This document shows positions 42,940-51,783 of a DNA stretch of 64,000 bases, piece after piece. Both the position numbers and the translations under genes were made by a program. How positions within the stretch are numbered: the stretch's first letter is position 1; every line of letters begins with the position of its first letter. Origin of the DNA: Natronosalvus sp042663485 (lineage in GTDB: Archaea; Halobacteriota; Halobacteria; Halobacteriales; Natrialbaceae); NCBI GenBank assembly GCA_042663485.1, contig JBHTAF010000001.1, one strand, 5' to 3'. The notes under the pieces are model-generated. The model was not told the origin of the DNA, ran no database searches, and saw only the letters and a list, made by a program, of their open reading frames with translations.

Positions 42940-43046
42940 TGTCGAGCCTGAGACGGTGAGACGAACTGACATCTCGTGCCCGGTTCGTCTCATCGACGAT
43001 CGAGGGAGACTAGACTGGTGGTCCGCCCGTTCGGGCGGACCGAACG

Positions 43047-43053
43047 GATTTTA
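43047..43053 (+). promoter_or_regulatory. TATA box for the membrane protein at 43077
   Basis: GATTTTAATCG, with its core at 43047-43053, about 28 nt before the ATG; leaderless spacing. Confidence 0.45.
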
Positions 43054-43076
43054 ATCGCCCGGACCCGACCTCGAGT

Positions 43077-43838
43077 ATGGCAGACGCCCAGCCGATCCAG
43101 TGGCGGCGGGACGCGACGACCTCGCGCGCGGTGCGAACGCTCTGGGCGTTCGGCGTCGGGACGTTCTTCGCCGTCATCTCGATCGTCGCCGTCTGGCGAG
43201 TATTCGACCTGCTCGGACAGGCAGGACCGACCGTTCTGTCGACGACCATCGCCGGCACCGAGTTCGAACTGACGAGCCCACAGGCCGTCCTCGTCGCCGC
43301 CCTCCTCGGCGTCGCTGCAGCGATCCTCGCCCTCGCCACCAGCGCCCACACGCAGGCGCGCCTCGAGCGACTCTTCGCTGGACTCCCGCTTCCGGTCTCG
43401 ACCCCCGGCGAACGCGGCCTCCAGCGAGCGATGGACGCCGCTCTCGGCACGCTCGCCATGGTCGGCGTCGTCGGCGCACTGATGCTCGCCGGCCGTCTCG
43501 TCTCCCAGGGCGACCTGCTCCCCGTCGGGGCCGGCCCGTTCACGTTCCTCGCCGCGTTCACGCTCCCGCTCGCACTGATCGCGCTCGTCGGCTCCTCGTT
43601 CCTGCGCTCCGTGGGGACCATCGACGCCGACGAGGGCGCCATCTACCTCCACGATCCCGAGGAACGGATCGCCCTCGAGCACCTCGAGGCCGCGTCCGTA
43701 CGAACGGTAGGCGACACCGCGATCGTCACGCTCGAGTACGCCACTCCCGACGGGCGATACGTTCCCGGCCCGCGGCGACTGGTCGTCCCGCCGGTCGTGG
43801 CGCGGGAACTCGAGGCCCTGGTCGGCCGGTCGCGGTAG
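43077..43838 (+). CDS. Membrane protein of unknown function
   Basis: 253 residues. Predicted membrane helices lie at about 22-42, 68-88, 118-140 and 152-175. They are followed by a small soluble domain (about 180-250) with beta strands E-G-A-I-Y-L-H-D, A-S-V-R-T-V-G-D and T-A-I-V-T-L-E-Y, which looks like a PH-like or SHOCT-free membrane-proximal barrel. I recognise no family. It ends 140 bp before the convergent CNNM gene. Confidence 0.65.
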   Translation: MADAQPIQWRRDATTSRAVRTLWAFGVGTFFAVISIVAVWRVFDLLGQAGPTVLSTTIAGTEFELTSPQAVLVAALLGVAAAILALATSAHTQARLERLFAGLPLPVSTPGERGLQRAMDAALGTLAMVGVVGALMLAGRLVSQGDLLPVGAGPFTFLAAFTLPLALIALVGSSFLRSVGTIDADEGAIYLHDPEERIALEHLEAASVRTVGDTAIVTLEYATPDGRYVPGPRRLVVPPVVARELEALVGRSR

Positions 43839-43977
43839 CGCGAGATTCGGTTCCGGCGTTCGAGCGACTCTCCTCATCGTTCCAGCGCTCGAGCGTGCCT
43901 CATCGTTTCGGCATTCGAATGTGCCTCCGCACGACAGAACAGGCCGCTTCGCGGGTCGGGTCCGTCGATCCGACCGA

Positions 43978-45450
43978 TCACTCGTCTTCGATCGGTACGC
44001 TCTCGTCCGCGCCTGCGTCTCCGTTTCCGTTTCCATTTCCGTTCCCGTTTCCGTCGTCGACGTCACTATCGTCACGAGGCTCGTCCCCGTCGACCGCTTC
44101 TTCGTCCTCCTCGAGGCCAAGTTTCTCGAGTCGAGCCTTCATGATTCGGGTGTTTTCGACCTCTTCGACGGTGATCTCGACGCCACCGTCCTCGTCGTAC
44201 AGTATGGTTTCGCCCTCCTCCACCAGTCGCCCGGCACGGTTGAAGATGAACCCCGCTATGGTCTCGAACTCCTCGCCTTCGGGGAGTTCGATGCCGAGGG
44301 CCTCGTTGACCTCCTCGATGTTGACCTCGCCACGGACGACGACGGTGTCCTCGTCGACTTCCTCGACCGGTTCTTCCTCGCCGCCTTCGAGGATCTCGCC
44401 GACGATCTCTTCGACCATGTCCTCCATCGTCACCAGCCCCTCGGTGGTGCCGAACTCGTCGATGACGATGGCCATGTGCATCCGGTTTTCGCGCATCTCG
44501 CCCAACAGTTCGTCGACGTTCTTCGACTCCGGGACGTGCAGCGTCGGGCGAATAACGTCGTCCATCGTGAGATCCGTCGACTCGCCGTAGTTCAGGTCAC
44601 GGACGAGGTCGCGGATGTGGACGACGCCCTGGACGTTGTCCAGGCTGCCCTCGTAGACCGGAATCCGGGCGTGGCCGCTCTGGATGCTGGTCTCGATGGC
44701 CTCGTCGATTCCGGCGTCTCGCGGCACGGCCGTCATGTCGAGTCGCGGCGTCATCACCTCCTTGACGATGGTGTTGTTGAACCGGAAGATGCGGGTAAGC
44801 ATCTCGTGTTCTTCCTCCTCGAGGACGCCCTCGCGCTCGCCGGATTCGATCATCTCCTGGATCTCGTCGCGAGTGACGTAGGGCGTCTCGATAGCGCCGG
44901 TCGCCGAGCCGGTCAGGCGGTTGATCTGGCGGGTGAGGTAGTCGAAGAGGACGACGAGTGGGTAGAGCAGGTACTCGGTCGCCTTGAGCGGTTTCGCCGT
45001 CCGAACGGACCAGGTCTCGGTGTGTTCGACGGCGTAGGACTTGGGGGCGCTTTCCCCGAACAGGAGGACGATGGCAGTGATGCCGAACGTCGCGATCAAT
45101 ACGCCCACGAGGCCACCGAAGTGGATGGACAGGACGGCCGTCGCGATAGAGGACATGGCGATGTTGGCCACGTTGTTGCCGACCAGAATAGTTACGAGCA
45201 ACCGATGTGGGTCCGATTTGAGCGCCTGGACACGCTCTGCGCCGGGAACGCCCTCCTCGACCATCCCCTCGACGCGGTGTTTCGGCAGGGAGAACATCGC
45301 GATCTCCGAGGAGGAGAAGAAGGCGGAGAGCCCGATGAGCAAGATCACGGTGATCGCACCGAGGATCGTCACGATCGATTCGTCCATCTCCAGCCCCAGT
45401 CCTGGGACCGTGTACGCGAACACGACCGCTTCGAACAGCGAATACACCAT
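43978..45450 (-). CDS. CNNM/CorC-family membrane protein (DUF21-CBS-CBS-CorC_HlyC)
   Basis: 490 residues from ATG 45450. A short N-terminal segment leads to a DUF21 domain with four hydrophobic stretches (about 25-190). Two CBS domains follow (V-M-T-P-R-L-D-M-T-A-V and V-H-I-R-D-L-V-R-D; M-R-E-N-R-M-H-M-A-I-V-I-D-E-F-G), then the FAD-like CorC_HlyC domain and a Gly/Asn/Asp tail. This family links to Mg2+/Na+ transport and is ADP/ATP-sensing through CBS. The tail repeats G-N of 4-5 units. The start may instead be the Met at the DUF21 edge (M-D-E-S-I-V-T). Confidence 0.85.
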   Translation of the reverse strand: MVYSLFEAVVFAYTVPGLGLEMDESIVTILGAITVILLIGLSAFFSSSEIAMFSLPKHRVEGMVEEGVPGAERVQALKSDPHRLLVTILVGNNVANIAMSSIATAVLSIHFGGLVGVLIATFGITAIVLLFGESAPKSYAVEHTETWSVRTAKPLKATEYLLYPLVVLFDYLTRQINRLTGSATGAIETPYVTRDEIQEMIESGEREGVLEEEEHEMLTRIFRFNNTIVKEVMTPRLDMTAVPRDAGIDEAIETSIQSGHARIPVYEGSLDNVQGVVHIRDLVRDLNYGESTDLTMDDVIRPTLHVPESKNVDELLGEMRENRMHMAIVIDEFGTTEGLVTMEDMVEEIVGEILEGGEEEPVEEVDEDTVVVRGEVNIEEVNEALGIELPEGEEFETIAGFIFNRAGRLVEEGETILYDEDGGVEITVEEVENTRIMKARLEKLGLEEDEEAVDGDEPRDDSDVDDGNGNGNGNGNGDAGADESVPIEDE

Positions 45451-45540
45451 TAACTCCCTGTCTGTTATCACCGGACTGATTAACGTTTTACCCTTTTGAG
45501 CCCCGACACCGTTTTTGCACTCGTCTCCCAATCGGGAGTT

Positions 45541-45855
45541 ATGTCAGCACCGACCGACTCGCCGCGAACGCTGTACCGCTTGCAAGGGTGTCCCTACTGC
45601 GAACGGGTCGTCTCCCGACTGCAGGCGTACGGCCTCGAGTACCGATCGCGCTTCGTCGAACCGATGCACTCCCGACGAAACGCGGTCAAGCGCGAGGCCG
45701 GGGTCCGATCGGTTCCCGTCCTCGTCGACGAGGAAACTGGAGTCACGATGGCCGAGAGTGCAAACATCGTCGATTACCTGGATTCGGTTTACGGTGACGG
45801 CGCTGGAGGCGCTGTGGACGCTACAGGCGCTGCGGAAAGCCGGGGTGACGACTAG
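45541..45855 (+). CDS. Glutaredoxin/GST-N-domain-like protein
   Basis: 104 residues. A thioredoxin fold with CPYC active site (G-C-P-Y-C-E-R-V, about 16-23), cis-proline in R-S-V-P-V-L-V-D and a substrate-binding region E-S-A-N-I-V-D-Y-L. Domain order matches the GST N-terminal/glutaredoxin group; the C-terminal ~18 residues are Gly/Ala-rich. As haloarchaea lack glutathione (they use gamma-glutamylcysteine), the thiol partner is probably another one. It overlaps the next gene by one base, so the two are likely co-translated. Confidence 0.85.
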   Translation: MSAPTDSPRTLYRLQGCPYCERVVSRLQAYGLEYRSRFVEPMHSRRNAVKREAGVRSVPVLVDEETGVTMAESANIVDYLDSVYGDGAGGAVDATGAAESRGDD

Positions 45856-46364
45856 TGGTCGACTTCGACGTCGTCGACCTCAGGCCGGCCGATCATCCCG
45901 AAACGGGAACGACGGCGCCAGACTTCACCCGACCACTCGTCTCGAGCGAGTTCTGGGAGGACCGGTCGCTGTCGGCGTTGGCGGCCGAGGAGGGCGGTGC
46001 AGTCGTCGTCTTCACCCCCATGATCGGCTCGTTCGTCGCCCAGTACGTCTGGACGGAACTCGCCGAGCGCGAGTGGGGCGAGCGCGCTCGTGTCGTCGGC
46101 GTCTCCGCCGCGAACCCCTACGGCGTCGCTTCCTTCCTCAGGGAACGCGACCTGCCGTTCGAGATCGTCGCCGATCCGGGCAACGACGTCGCCGAAGACT
46201 ACGGAATCGCCCACGACCTGGACGGCATGGCTGGCCTCAGCGAGCCACGGGTCGCCTTCTTCGCCGTGGACGCCGACCTGACGGTGACGGGGTCGTGGGT
46301 CGCCACGGAGTGGCCGGAGTTCCCCGACTACGACGCGCTCGAAGAGACGCTGGGGCTCGAGTAG
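45855..46364 (+). CDS. Redoxin/AhpC-TSA-fold protein without cysteine
   Basis: 169 residues from GTG 45855, directly overlapping the glutaredoxin-like stop. The fold signature is present: A-P-D-F-T near residue 21, V-V-V-F-T-P, V-V-G-V-S-A, F-E-I-V-A-D and R-V-A-F-F-A-V-D. The peroxidatic cysteine normally found after P-x-x-x-T is absent, and there is no cysteine in the whole chain (F-T-P-M-I-G-S-F-V-A). So it cannot be a normal peroxiredoxin. It may be a non-catalytic or differently acting relative, perhaps with the coupled CPYC protein. Confidence 0.8.
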   Translation: MVDFDVVDLRPADHPETGTTAPDFTRPLVSSEFWEDRSLSALAAEEGGAVVVFTPMIGSFVAQYVWTELAEREWGERARVVGVSAANPYGVASFLRERDLPFEIVADPGNDVAEDYGIAHDLDGMAGLSEPRVAFFAVDADLTVTGSWVATEWPEFPDYDALEETLGLE

Positions 46365-46437
46365 CCAACGGGCGCCTCAGAAACCGGACTGGCACGAACG
46401 TTCGAGCGTCCGCTCCTGCTTCTGTTTCTGCACCCGC

Positions 46438-47256
46438 TCACCGCGAGTCGAGACCCGGATAGTCCACGATGATCCCGTCGACGCCGGCGGCTCGCAACTG
46501 ATCGAACTGGATCCAGGTGTCGACCGTCCAGACGTTGATCGCTCGTCCCTCGTCGCGAGCAGCCTCGAGCAGATCGATCGTCGGCGCTTCCGAGACGCCG
46601 GCGTACGATTCCGTCGAGAGCGCCGTCCCGGCAATCGCGTTTCGCGGCGGATGAATCGCCTCGCTGTCGTACTCGCGAGCGACCTCGAGCCCCGTCTCGA
46701 GGTCGTCCTCGACGAGCGTTCCGATGGAATACTCGGGTGCCACGTTCCGGATGGCCGCGAGCGCACCGGCACAGAACGACGAGAAGAGCACCTCGCCGTC
46801 GAAGCCGTCACAGACCTCGACGACGCGCTCGACGAACGGTTCCCAGATCTCACGGCGTTCGGCGCGCGCACTCGACGACAGCGACTCCGCCGGACGGATC
46901 GACGGCGTCCCCGGGTTCTTGAGTTCGACGTTGACGCCGACGCCGGGGCCGACGGCCGTGAGGAACGCCTCGAGGGTTGGGACCGTCTCGTCCGTCCCCA
47001 GGACGCGAGCGTTCGAGAGGGTCTCGAGACAGGTCTCCCACACCAGCCCCATGAAATCGGTAAGCGGACGCCCGTCGCGAGTCCCCTCGAGTCGGTCGTC
47101 GTGAATCACGACCGGCGTTCCGCAGGCGGCGGGCTGGACGTCGATCTCGATCATGTCCGTCGAGGGGTGCTCGCTGGCGACTCGAGCCGCCTCGATCGTG
47201 TTCTCGGGGGTGATTCCGGCGAATCCGCGGTGGGCGATGACCGCTGGCTCGGGCAT
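46438..47256 (-). CDS. Glycerophosphodiester phosphodiesterase
   Basis: 272 residues. TIM-barrel GDPD motifs: A-H-R-G-F-A at 7-12, P-E-N-T-I-E-A, E-I-D-V-Q and V-I-H-D-D-R-L, giving the catalytic His pair and metal Glu/Asp. It hydrolyses glycerophosphodiesters to glycerol-3-phosphate (or -1-phosphate in archaeal lipids) and an alcohol. No signal peptide is seen, so it acts in the cytoplasm. It is convergent with the redoxin gene and followed by none on its strand. Confidence 0.9.
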   Translation of the reverse strand: MPEPAVIAHRGFAGITPENTIEAARVASEHPSTDMIEIDVQPAACGTPVVIHDDRLEGTRDGRPLTDFMGLVWETCLETLSNARVLGTDETVPTLEAFLTAVGPGVGVNVELKNPGTPSIRPAESLSSSARAERREIWEPFVERVVEVCDGFDGEVLFSSFCAGALAAIRNVAPEYSIGTLVEDDLETGLEVAREYDSEAIHPPRNAIAGTALSTESYAGVSEAPTIDLLEAARDEGRAINVWTVDTWIQFDQLRAAGVDGIIVDYPGLDSR

Positions 47257-47327
47257 GGCTGGCAGGATGGCCGGCGGTGAGTTGTAGGTTCCGGAGCGTC
47301 TCGTACCGATCCGTTGTCACGCCCCTG

Positions 47328-48065
47328 TTACTTGCGAAGCGTTGCCAGCGTTTCCGCCGCCTCGTGGGCCGCCTCGAGACACGCCTTCGCGTACCGCGGG
47401 TCGTCGGCCTCGGCGGCCGCCCGCGAGAATCGCTCGAGCGCAGTTACGAGGGCGTCCGTGCCGGCTTCGAGGTCACTGCTGACGTCGACACCCGATCCGG
47501 AACTGGAACCGCTCGATGGGACGGTCGACGGTGCTCGGCTGCGTTCGGCGGTTCTGGGGGTGTCGGGAGCATCGGCGGTTCCGTGGGTTTCGGGCGTCTC
47601 TCGAGGGATCCCGTGTTCTGGCTCCTCGTTCACCGTACTGGACGTGGCGCGGGTTTCGGGCGTCGCCGCCGATCGATCTGCGTCGGCATCGCCAGCACTG
47701 GTGCTCGAGGCCGCGTGCTCGGGGTCGTTCGCGGCTTCCGTCTCCCCGGCAGGTACCTCGCTCGAGGGTCGGTCGTCCGCTCGCGTCTCCGCGGTTGACC
47801 CCGTTTCCGTGGTTCGACTCGCGTCGCTGGCACCGTCGTCGACCGACGCCTCGACGCCCTCCGGTCCGCCGTGACAGCTCGGGCAGAAGGTCGTCCCCTG
47901 GTAACGAAAGAGGGGGTCGCCGCAGACGTCACAGTGAGTGTTGGTCATCGTCGCCCCCTTGAGCAGAAGGTCGCTCATCCGCTGGGTCGCCTCGCGGTCG
48001 GCCTCGTCGCGCTCGTACTTCTTTCGAAGCTTCTCGCGTTCGGCTTCCTTGTCAAAGTCGCTCAT
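47328..48065 (-). CDS. Autoantigen p27 (Sjogren/scleroderma) family zinc-ribbon protein
   Basis: 245 residues. The N-terminal 90 residues have the family helix E-K-L-R-K-K-Y-E-R-D and zinc ribbon with CDVC and CPSC pairs (about 46-49 and 62-65). A long low-complexity Ser/Thr/Glu/Ala linker (70-190) follows, then a short helical C-terminal domain (D-A-L-V-T-A-L-E-R-F). The family is widespread in archaea and eukaryotes; its role is unclear, with links to RNA polymerase or ribosome biogenesis only suggested. Start ATG 48065 fits the conserved N-terminus. Confidence 0.83.
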   Translation of the reverse strand: MSDFDKEAEREKLRKKYERDEADREATQRMSDLLLKGATMTNTHCDVCGDPLFRYQGTTFCPSCHGGPEGVEASVDDGASDASRTTETGSTAETRADDRPSSEVPAGETEAANDPEHAASSTSAGDADADRSAATPETRATSSTVNEEPEHGIPRETPETHGTADAPDTPRTAERSRAPSTVPSSGSSSGSGVDVSSDLEAGTDALVTALERFSRAAAEADDPRYAKACLEAAHEAAETLATLRK

Positions 48066-48150
48066 ATCCGGTGTATGGGAGGCAAACGTCGAAAAAGCTA
48101 CGGACTGACGCGGGCTGGCGCCGACCTCGAGGCCGGATCGCTCTGCCCGG

Positions 48151-49074
48151 TCACTCGACCCGGCGATACATTCCCTTCGAGGCCGGACGAGTCTCCTCGA
48201 AACCGAAGCGCTCGTAGAATCCGTCGACGTCGGCCAGCAGGTTGACGTAGGCCGATTCGGACGCCGTCTCCTCGATGTAGGCCCACAGTCGGTCCATGAT
48301 GTGCGTGCCGAGCCCCTGCCCCTGGTGATCGGGATGGACAGCCATATCCGAAATATGATAGACCGCCCCATCGTCGCCGACGATGCGGCCCATGCCGACC
48401 GGTTCGCCCGAGGACTCGTGGATCACGTGCACCGCGAACACCGAATTCGGGAGGCCACGCTCGACAGCCTCGATCGACCGCGGGGCCATGTCCGCGGCTT
48501 CCCGGAGGGCGACGAACGCTTCGGGGCTCGGCGGCCGGGGGACGAGGGTGTACGGCCCCGGGAGGTCGGCTTCGACTCCCTCGGGCCCTTCGTCCCTCTC
48601 GACTCCTTCGGCCGCCGGGTCGGTCGTCTCGCCGAGCACCGCTCGTTCGACGGCGTCGACGGCCGCGGTCGGCGTCTGGACGGTTTTCACGGTGGGGACG
48701 TCGTGAGTCTCGAGGCCGACAACCGGGCGACCGTAGACGAGGGCGAAACCGATCTCCGAGAGGGTTCCGGGACCGCCGCTGAGCGCGATGACCGCGTCGC
48801 CGTTCAGTGGGACGAGCGCGTTCCGGGCGTGACCCATTCCGGTCGCGATCACCGTCTCGACGTGCGGATTCGCGTCCGCGCCCTCGCTCGAGGGCAGGAT
48901 GCCAATCGTCTCGCCGCCGGCCTCGCGTGCCCCGCGGCAGACCGCCTCCATCGTCCCGCCCCGGCCGCCGCAGACGACCGTGTGCCCGCGTCGGCCCAGT
49001 TCGCGACCGACCGCGGCCGCTCGCTCGGTCTCCTCGTCCGTGATCGATCCGCCGCCGACGACGCTGACGCGCAT
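48151..49074 (-). CDS. SLOG (TIGR00725-like) and GNAT acetyltransferase fusion protein
   Basis: 307 residues in one uninterrupted frame. Residues 1-150 form a Rossmann-like SLOG domain with G-G-R-G-G-T-M-E-A (37-45) and S-G-G-P-G-T-L-S-E (99-107), motifs shared with LOG/DprA proteins that bind nucleotides. An acidic linker (150-170) leads to a GNAT domain with acetyl-CoA motif H-P-D-H-Q-G-Q-G-L-G (247-256) and Y-E-R-F-G-F near the end. No partner genes are adjacent. SLOG domains sense nucleotide ligands; acetylation of an unknown target under such control is conjecture. Confidence 0.85.
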   Translation of the reverse strand: MRVSVVGGGSITDEETERAAAVGRELGRRGHTVVCGGRGGTMEAVCRGAREAGGETIGILPSSEGADANPHVETVIATGMGHARNALVPLNGDAVIALSGGPGTLSEIGFALVYGRPVVGLETHDVPTVKTVQTPTAAVDAVERAVLGETTDPAAEGVERDEGPEGVEADLPGPYTLVPRPPSPEAFVALREAADMAPRSIEAVERGLPNSVFAVHVIHESSGEPVGMGRIVGDDGAVYHISDMAVHPDHQGQGLGTHIMDRLWAYIEETASESAYVNLLADVDGFYERFGFEETRPASKGMYRRVE

Positions 49075-49229
49075 GCTCGAGTGAGGGACTCGAGCGTGCA
49101 AGGCTGGTTCGGTTCCCGTCGGGACGGGTGACTCGAGTGCGACAGCACCGCCACCGCGGCCATCCCCGACGGCCGACCACGGGCGGTCCGTCCAATCGCC
49201 CGACGCTCCGCTCGAATCCCGTTTTCCGA

Positions 49230-49237
49230 CGGATTTA
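49230..49237 (+). promoter_or_regulatory. TATA box for mdh
   Basis: GATTTAAC about 33 nt before the ATG at 49267, with GCAGGAGAC as possible ribosome-binding site. Confidence 0.45.
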
Positions 49238-49266
49238 ACGCGCTGGCAGGAGACGGTGAACGTGGT

Positions 49267-50181
49267 ATGACAAAAGTGAGCGTGGTCGGCGCGGCCGGCA
49301 CCGTCGGAGCCGCGGCGGGCTACAACATCGCACTGCGCGGAATCGCTGACGAACTCGTCTTCGTCGACATTCCGGACAAGGAAGACGACACGGTCGGCCA
49401 GGCGGCCGACGTCAACCACGGCGCCGCCTACGATTCGAACACGGTCGTCCGCCAGGGTGGTTACGAGGACACCGCGGGATCGGACGTCGTCGTCATCACG
49501 GCCGGCATTCCGCGCCAGCCGGGCCAGACCCGGATCGACCTCGCGGGCGATAACGCCCCGATCATGGAGGACATCGGCTCCTCGCTCGCCGAGCACAACG
49601 ACGACTTCGTGACGATCACGACCTCGAACCCGGTCGACCTGCTGAACCGACACCTCTACGAGACGGGTGACCGAAGCCGGGAGCAAGTGATCGGCTTCGG
49701 CGGCCGCCTCGACTCCGCCCGGTTCCGGTACGTCCTCTCCCAGCGCTACGACGTCCCCGTCCAGAACGTCGAGGCGACGATCCTGGGCGAACACGGCGAC
49801 GCGCAGGTTCCCGTATTCTCGAAAGTGCGCGTCGACGGCGAGGATCGCTCGTTCTCGGACGACGAAAAGGAGGAGATCCTGAACGAACTCCAGACCTCAG
49901 CGATGAACGTCATCGAGAAGAAAGGCGCCACCGAGTGGGGCCCCGCCACCGGCGTCGCTCACATGGTCGAGGCCGTCCTGCGAGACACTGGCGAAGTGCT
50001 GCCCGCCAGCGTCTTCCTCGAGGGCGAGTTCGGCCACGAGGACACCGCCTTCGGCGTCCCCGCGAAGCTCGGCTCGAACGGCGTCGAGGAGATCGTCGAG
50101 TGGGACCTCTCGGCCTACGAGCGCGAACAGCTGGGCGAGGCCGCCGAGAAGCTCACCGATCAGTACGAGAAGATCGCCTAG
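49267..50181 (+). CDS. mdh: Malate dehydrogenase (LDH-like type)
   Basis: 304 residues. Glycine-rich NAD site VGAAGTVGAAAG (7-18) and Asp34 of F-V-D-I. The substrate loop is I-P-R-Q-P-G-Q-T-R with Arg83 and Arg89; the arginine after P-R-Q-P-G-Q-T favours oxaloacetate/malate over pyruvate/lactate. Catalytic His is in G-E-H-G-D-A-Q-V-P. This closely follows the well-studied tetrameric halophilic MalDH. It stands alone with a TATA box and is convergent with ffh. Confidence 0.95.
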   Translation: MTKVSVVGAAGTVGAAAGYNIALRGIADELVFVDIPDKEDDTVGQAADVNHGAAYDSNTVVRQGGYEDTAGSDVVVITAGIPRQPGQTRIDLAGDNAPIMEDIGSSLAEHNDDFVTITTSNPVDLLNRHLYETGDRSREQVIGFGGRLDSARFRYVLSQRYDVPVQNVEATILGEHGDAQVPVFSKVRVDGEDRSFSDDEKEEILNELQTSAMNVIEKKGATEWGPATGVAHMVEAVLRDTGEVLPASVFLEGEFGHEDTAFGVPAKLGSNGVEEIVEWDLSAYEREQLGEAAEKLTDQYEKIA

Positions 50182-50340
50182 AGCGCGGGCTCGAGTCGCG
50201 TTCTGACGGCGAACCTCGGGTTTGGACACGATAGCCGGTAGCGACAGGAGTGGAATCCGACTCGAGGAGCGAAAGAAGGGAACGGTCAGCATCTCGACGA
50301 AAGTCGACCTAGGCGTCTTCGGGAAACCGCGACTGACGTC

Positions 50341-51732
50341 TCAGAACGGGCCGCCGCCACCCATTCCGCCCATGCCACCGCCGCCCTGCTGTTGCATCTG
50401 CTGCATCATCCGCTGCATCTCCTTGTCCGAACCCATTCCCTGGAACTGCTTGAGGGTGCGCTCCATCATCTTGAACTGCTGAAGGAGTTCCCGAACGCTC
50501 TCCTCCGAGGTTCCGGAGCCGCGAGCGATCCGGCGAATCTGATCGGCACCGATCGCTCGCGGATACTCCTTCTCGGCGTCGGTCATCGAGTCCATGATGA
50601 CCTCGAACGTCCGCATCCGGTCTTGAGTGACGTCCATCGCGTCGTCGGGCAACTGATCCTTGATCCCGCCGCCGAATCCGGGGATCATGTCCAGCACCTG
50701 ATCGAGGGGCCCCATGTTGTTCATCGCCTCCATCTGCTTTTGCATGTCGTTGAGGGTGAATTGCCCCTGGAGCATATCCTCGGGATCCCAGTCGTCTTCC
50801 TCCTCGCCAGTGTGCTCCATCGCGCGCTCGACGCGCTCGGCGAGCTGGGCGAGGTCGCCCATCCCCAGCAGTCGGGAGATGAAGCCGTTAGGCTCGAAGC
50901 GCTCGATGTCCTGGACCTCCTCACCGGTCCCGAGGAAGGCGATGGAGGAGTCGGTCTGGTCGACCGCCGTCAGCGCGCCACCACCCTTCGCCGTCCCGTC
51001 GAGTTTGGTGATGACGACGCCGTCGATCCCCACGGACTCGTCGAACTGCTGGGCCTGGTCTTTCGCCCCCTGACCGATCGCCGCGTCGAGCACCAGCAGG
51101 CCGACGTCGGGGTCGACCACGTCCTCGATGTCCTCGATCTCGTCGATCAGATCGTCCTCCAGGGCGTGGCGACCCGCCGTGTCGACGATATGGACGTCTG
51201 CCTCGCTCGTCGCCTCGAGGCCGTCGCGGGCGATCTGGACCGGGTCGTCGCCGTCGGGGTCGCCGTAGAAGTCGACCTCGGCGCGCCGGCACATCTCTTT
51301 GGCCTGCTCGTAGGCACCGGGCCGGAACGTGTCGGTCTGGATCACGGCGGGCCGGAGCCCCTTCGTCGAGAACCACCACGCCATCTTCGCGGACGTAGTC
51401 GTCTTCCCCGACCCCTGGAGCCCCGCCAGCAGGATGGTCTGTTCCTCGAGGGGCAGGTCAGTCGACTCGCCGATGAGATCGACCAGTTCCTCGTAGACGA
51501 TGCGGAGGACGAAGTCGCGGGCGGGCGTCCCCGCGGGTGGCTCCTCCTCGAGCGCGCGGGTCTTGATATTGTCCGAGAGCTCCATCACCAGGGAGACGTC
51601 GACGTCGGCCGACAGCAATGACCGCTGAATCTCCTTGACGACCTCCTCGACGTCCTCCTCGGAGATGCGCGACTTGCCGCGGAGTTTGTCGAGGGTGCCT
51701 CGGAGGGAGCTTCCGAGATCGTCGAGTACCAT
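50341..51732 (-). CDS. ffh: Signal recognition particle 54 kDa protein
   Basis: 463 residues. N domain, then G domain with GLQGSGKTTTSAK (~103-115), D-T-A-G-R-H-A and T-K-L-D-G-T-A-K-G-G-G; methionine-rich M domain (M-Q-K-Q-M-E-A-M-N-N-M-G-P, M-M-E-R-T-L-K-Q-F-Q) with 7S RNA-binding G-S-G-T-S-E-E-S. The C-terminus is Gly/Met-rich. It binds signal sequences and the SRP RNA. TATA-like GGCTTTAACC lies about 30 nt before the ATG, suggesting a leaderless message. Confidence 0.96.
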   Translation of the reverse strand: MVLDDLGSSLRGTLDKLRGKSRISEEDVEEVVKEIQRSLLSADVDVSLVMELSDNIKTRALEEEPPAGTPARDFVLRIVYEELVDLIGESTDLPLEEQTILLAGLQGSGKTTTSAKMAWWFSTKGLRPAVIQTDTFRPGAYEQAKEMCRRAEVDFYGDPDGDDPVQIARDGLEATSEADVHIVDTAGRHALEDDLIDEIEDIEDVVDPDVGLLVLDAAIGQGAKDQAQQFDESVGIDGVVITKLDGTAKGGGALTAVDQTDSSIAFLGTGEEVQDIERFEPNGFISRLLGMGDLAQLAERVERAMEHTGEEEDDWDPEDMLQGQFTLNDMQKQMEAMNNMGPLDQVLDMIPGFGGGIKDQLPDDAMDVTQDRMRTFEVIMDSMTDAEKEYPRAIGADQIRRIARGSGTSEESVRELLQQFKMMERTLKQFQGMGSDKEMQRMMQQMQQQGGGGMGGMGGGGPF

Positions 51733-51783
51733 TTGTATGCCGATAGGCGACGATGCGGTTAAAGCCTTGTCCGTTGACCCCAG

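Noticed and set aside
43100..44590. 496-codon plus-strand frame
   Set aside because: Runs through the membrane-protein gene and antisense to the CNNM gene; clear shadow.
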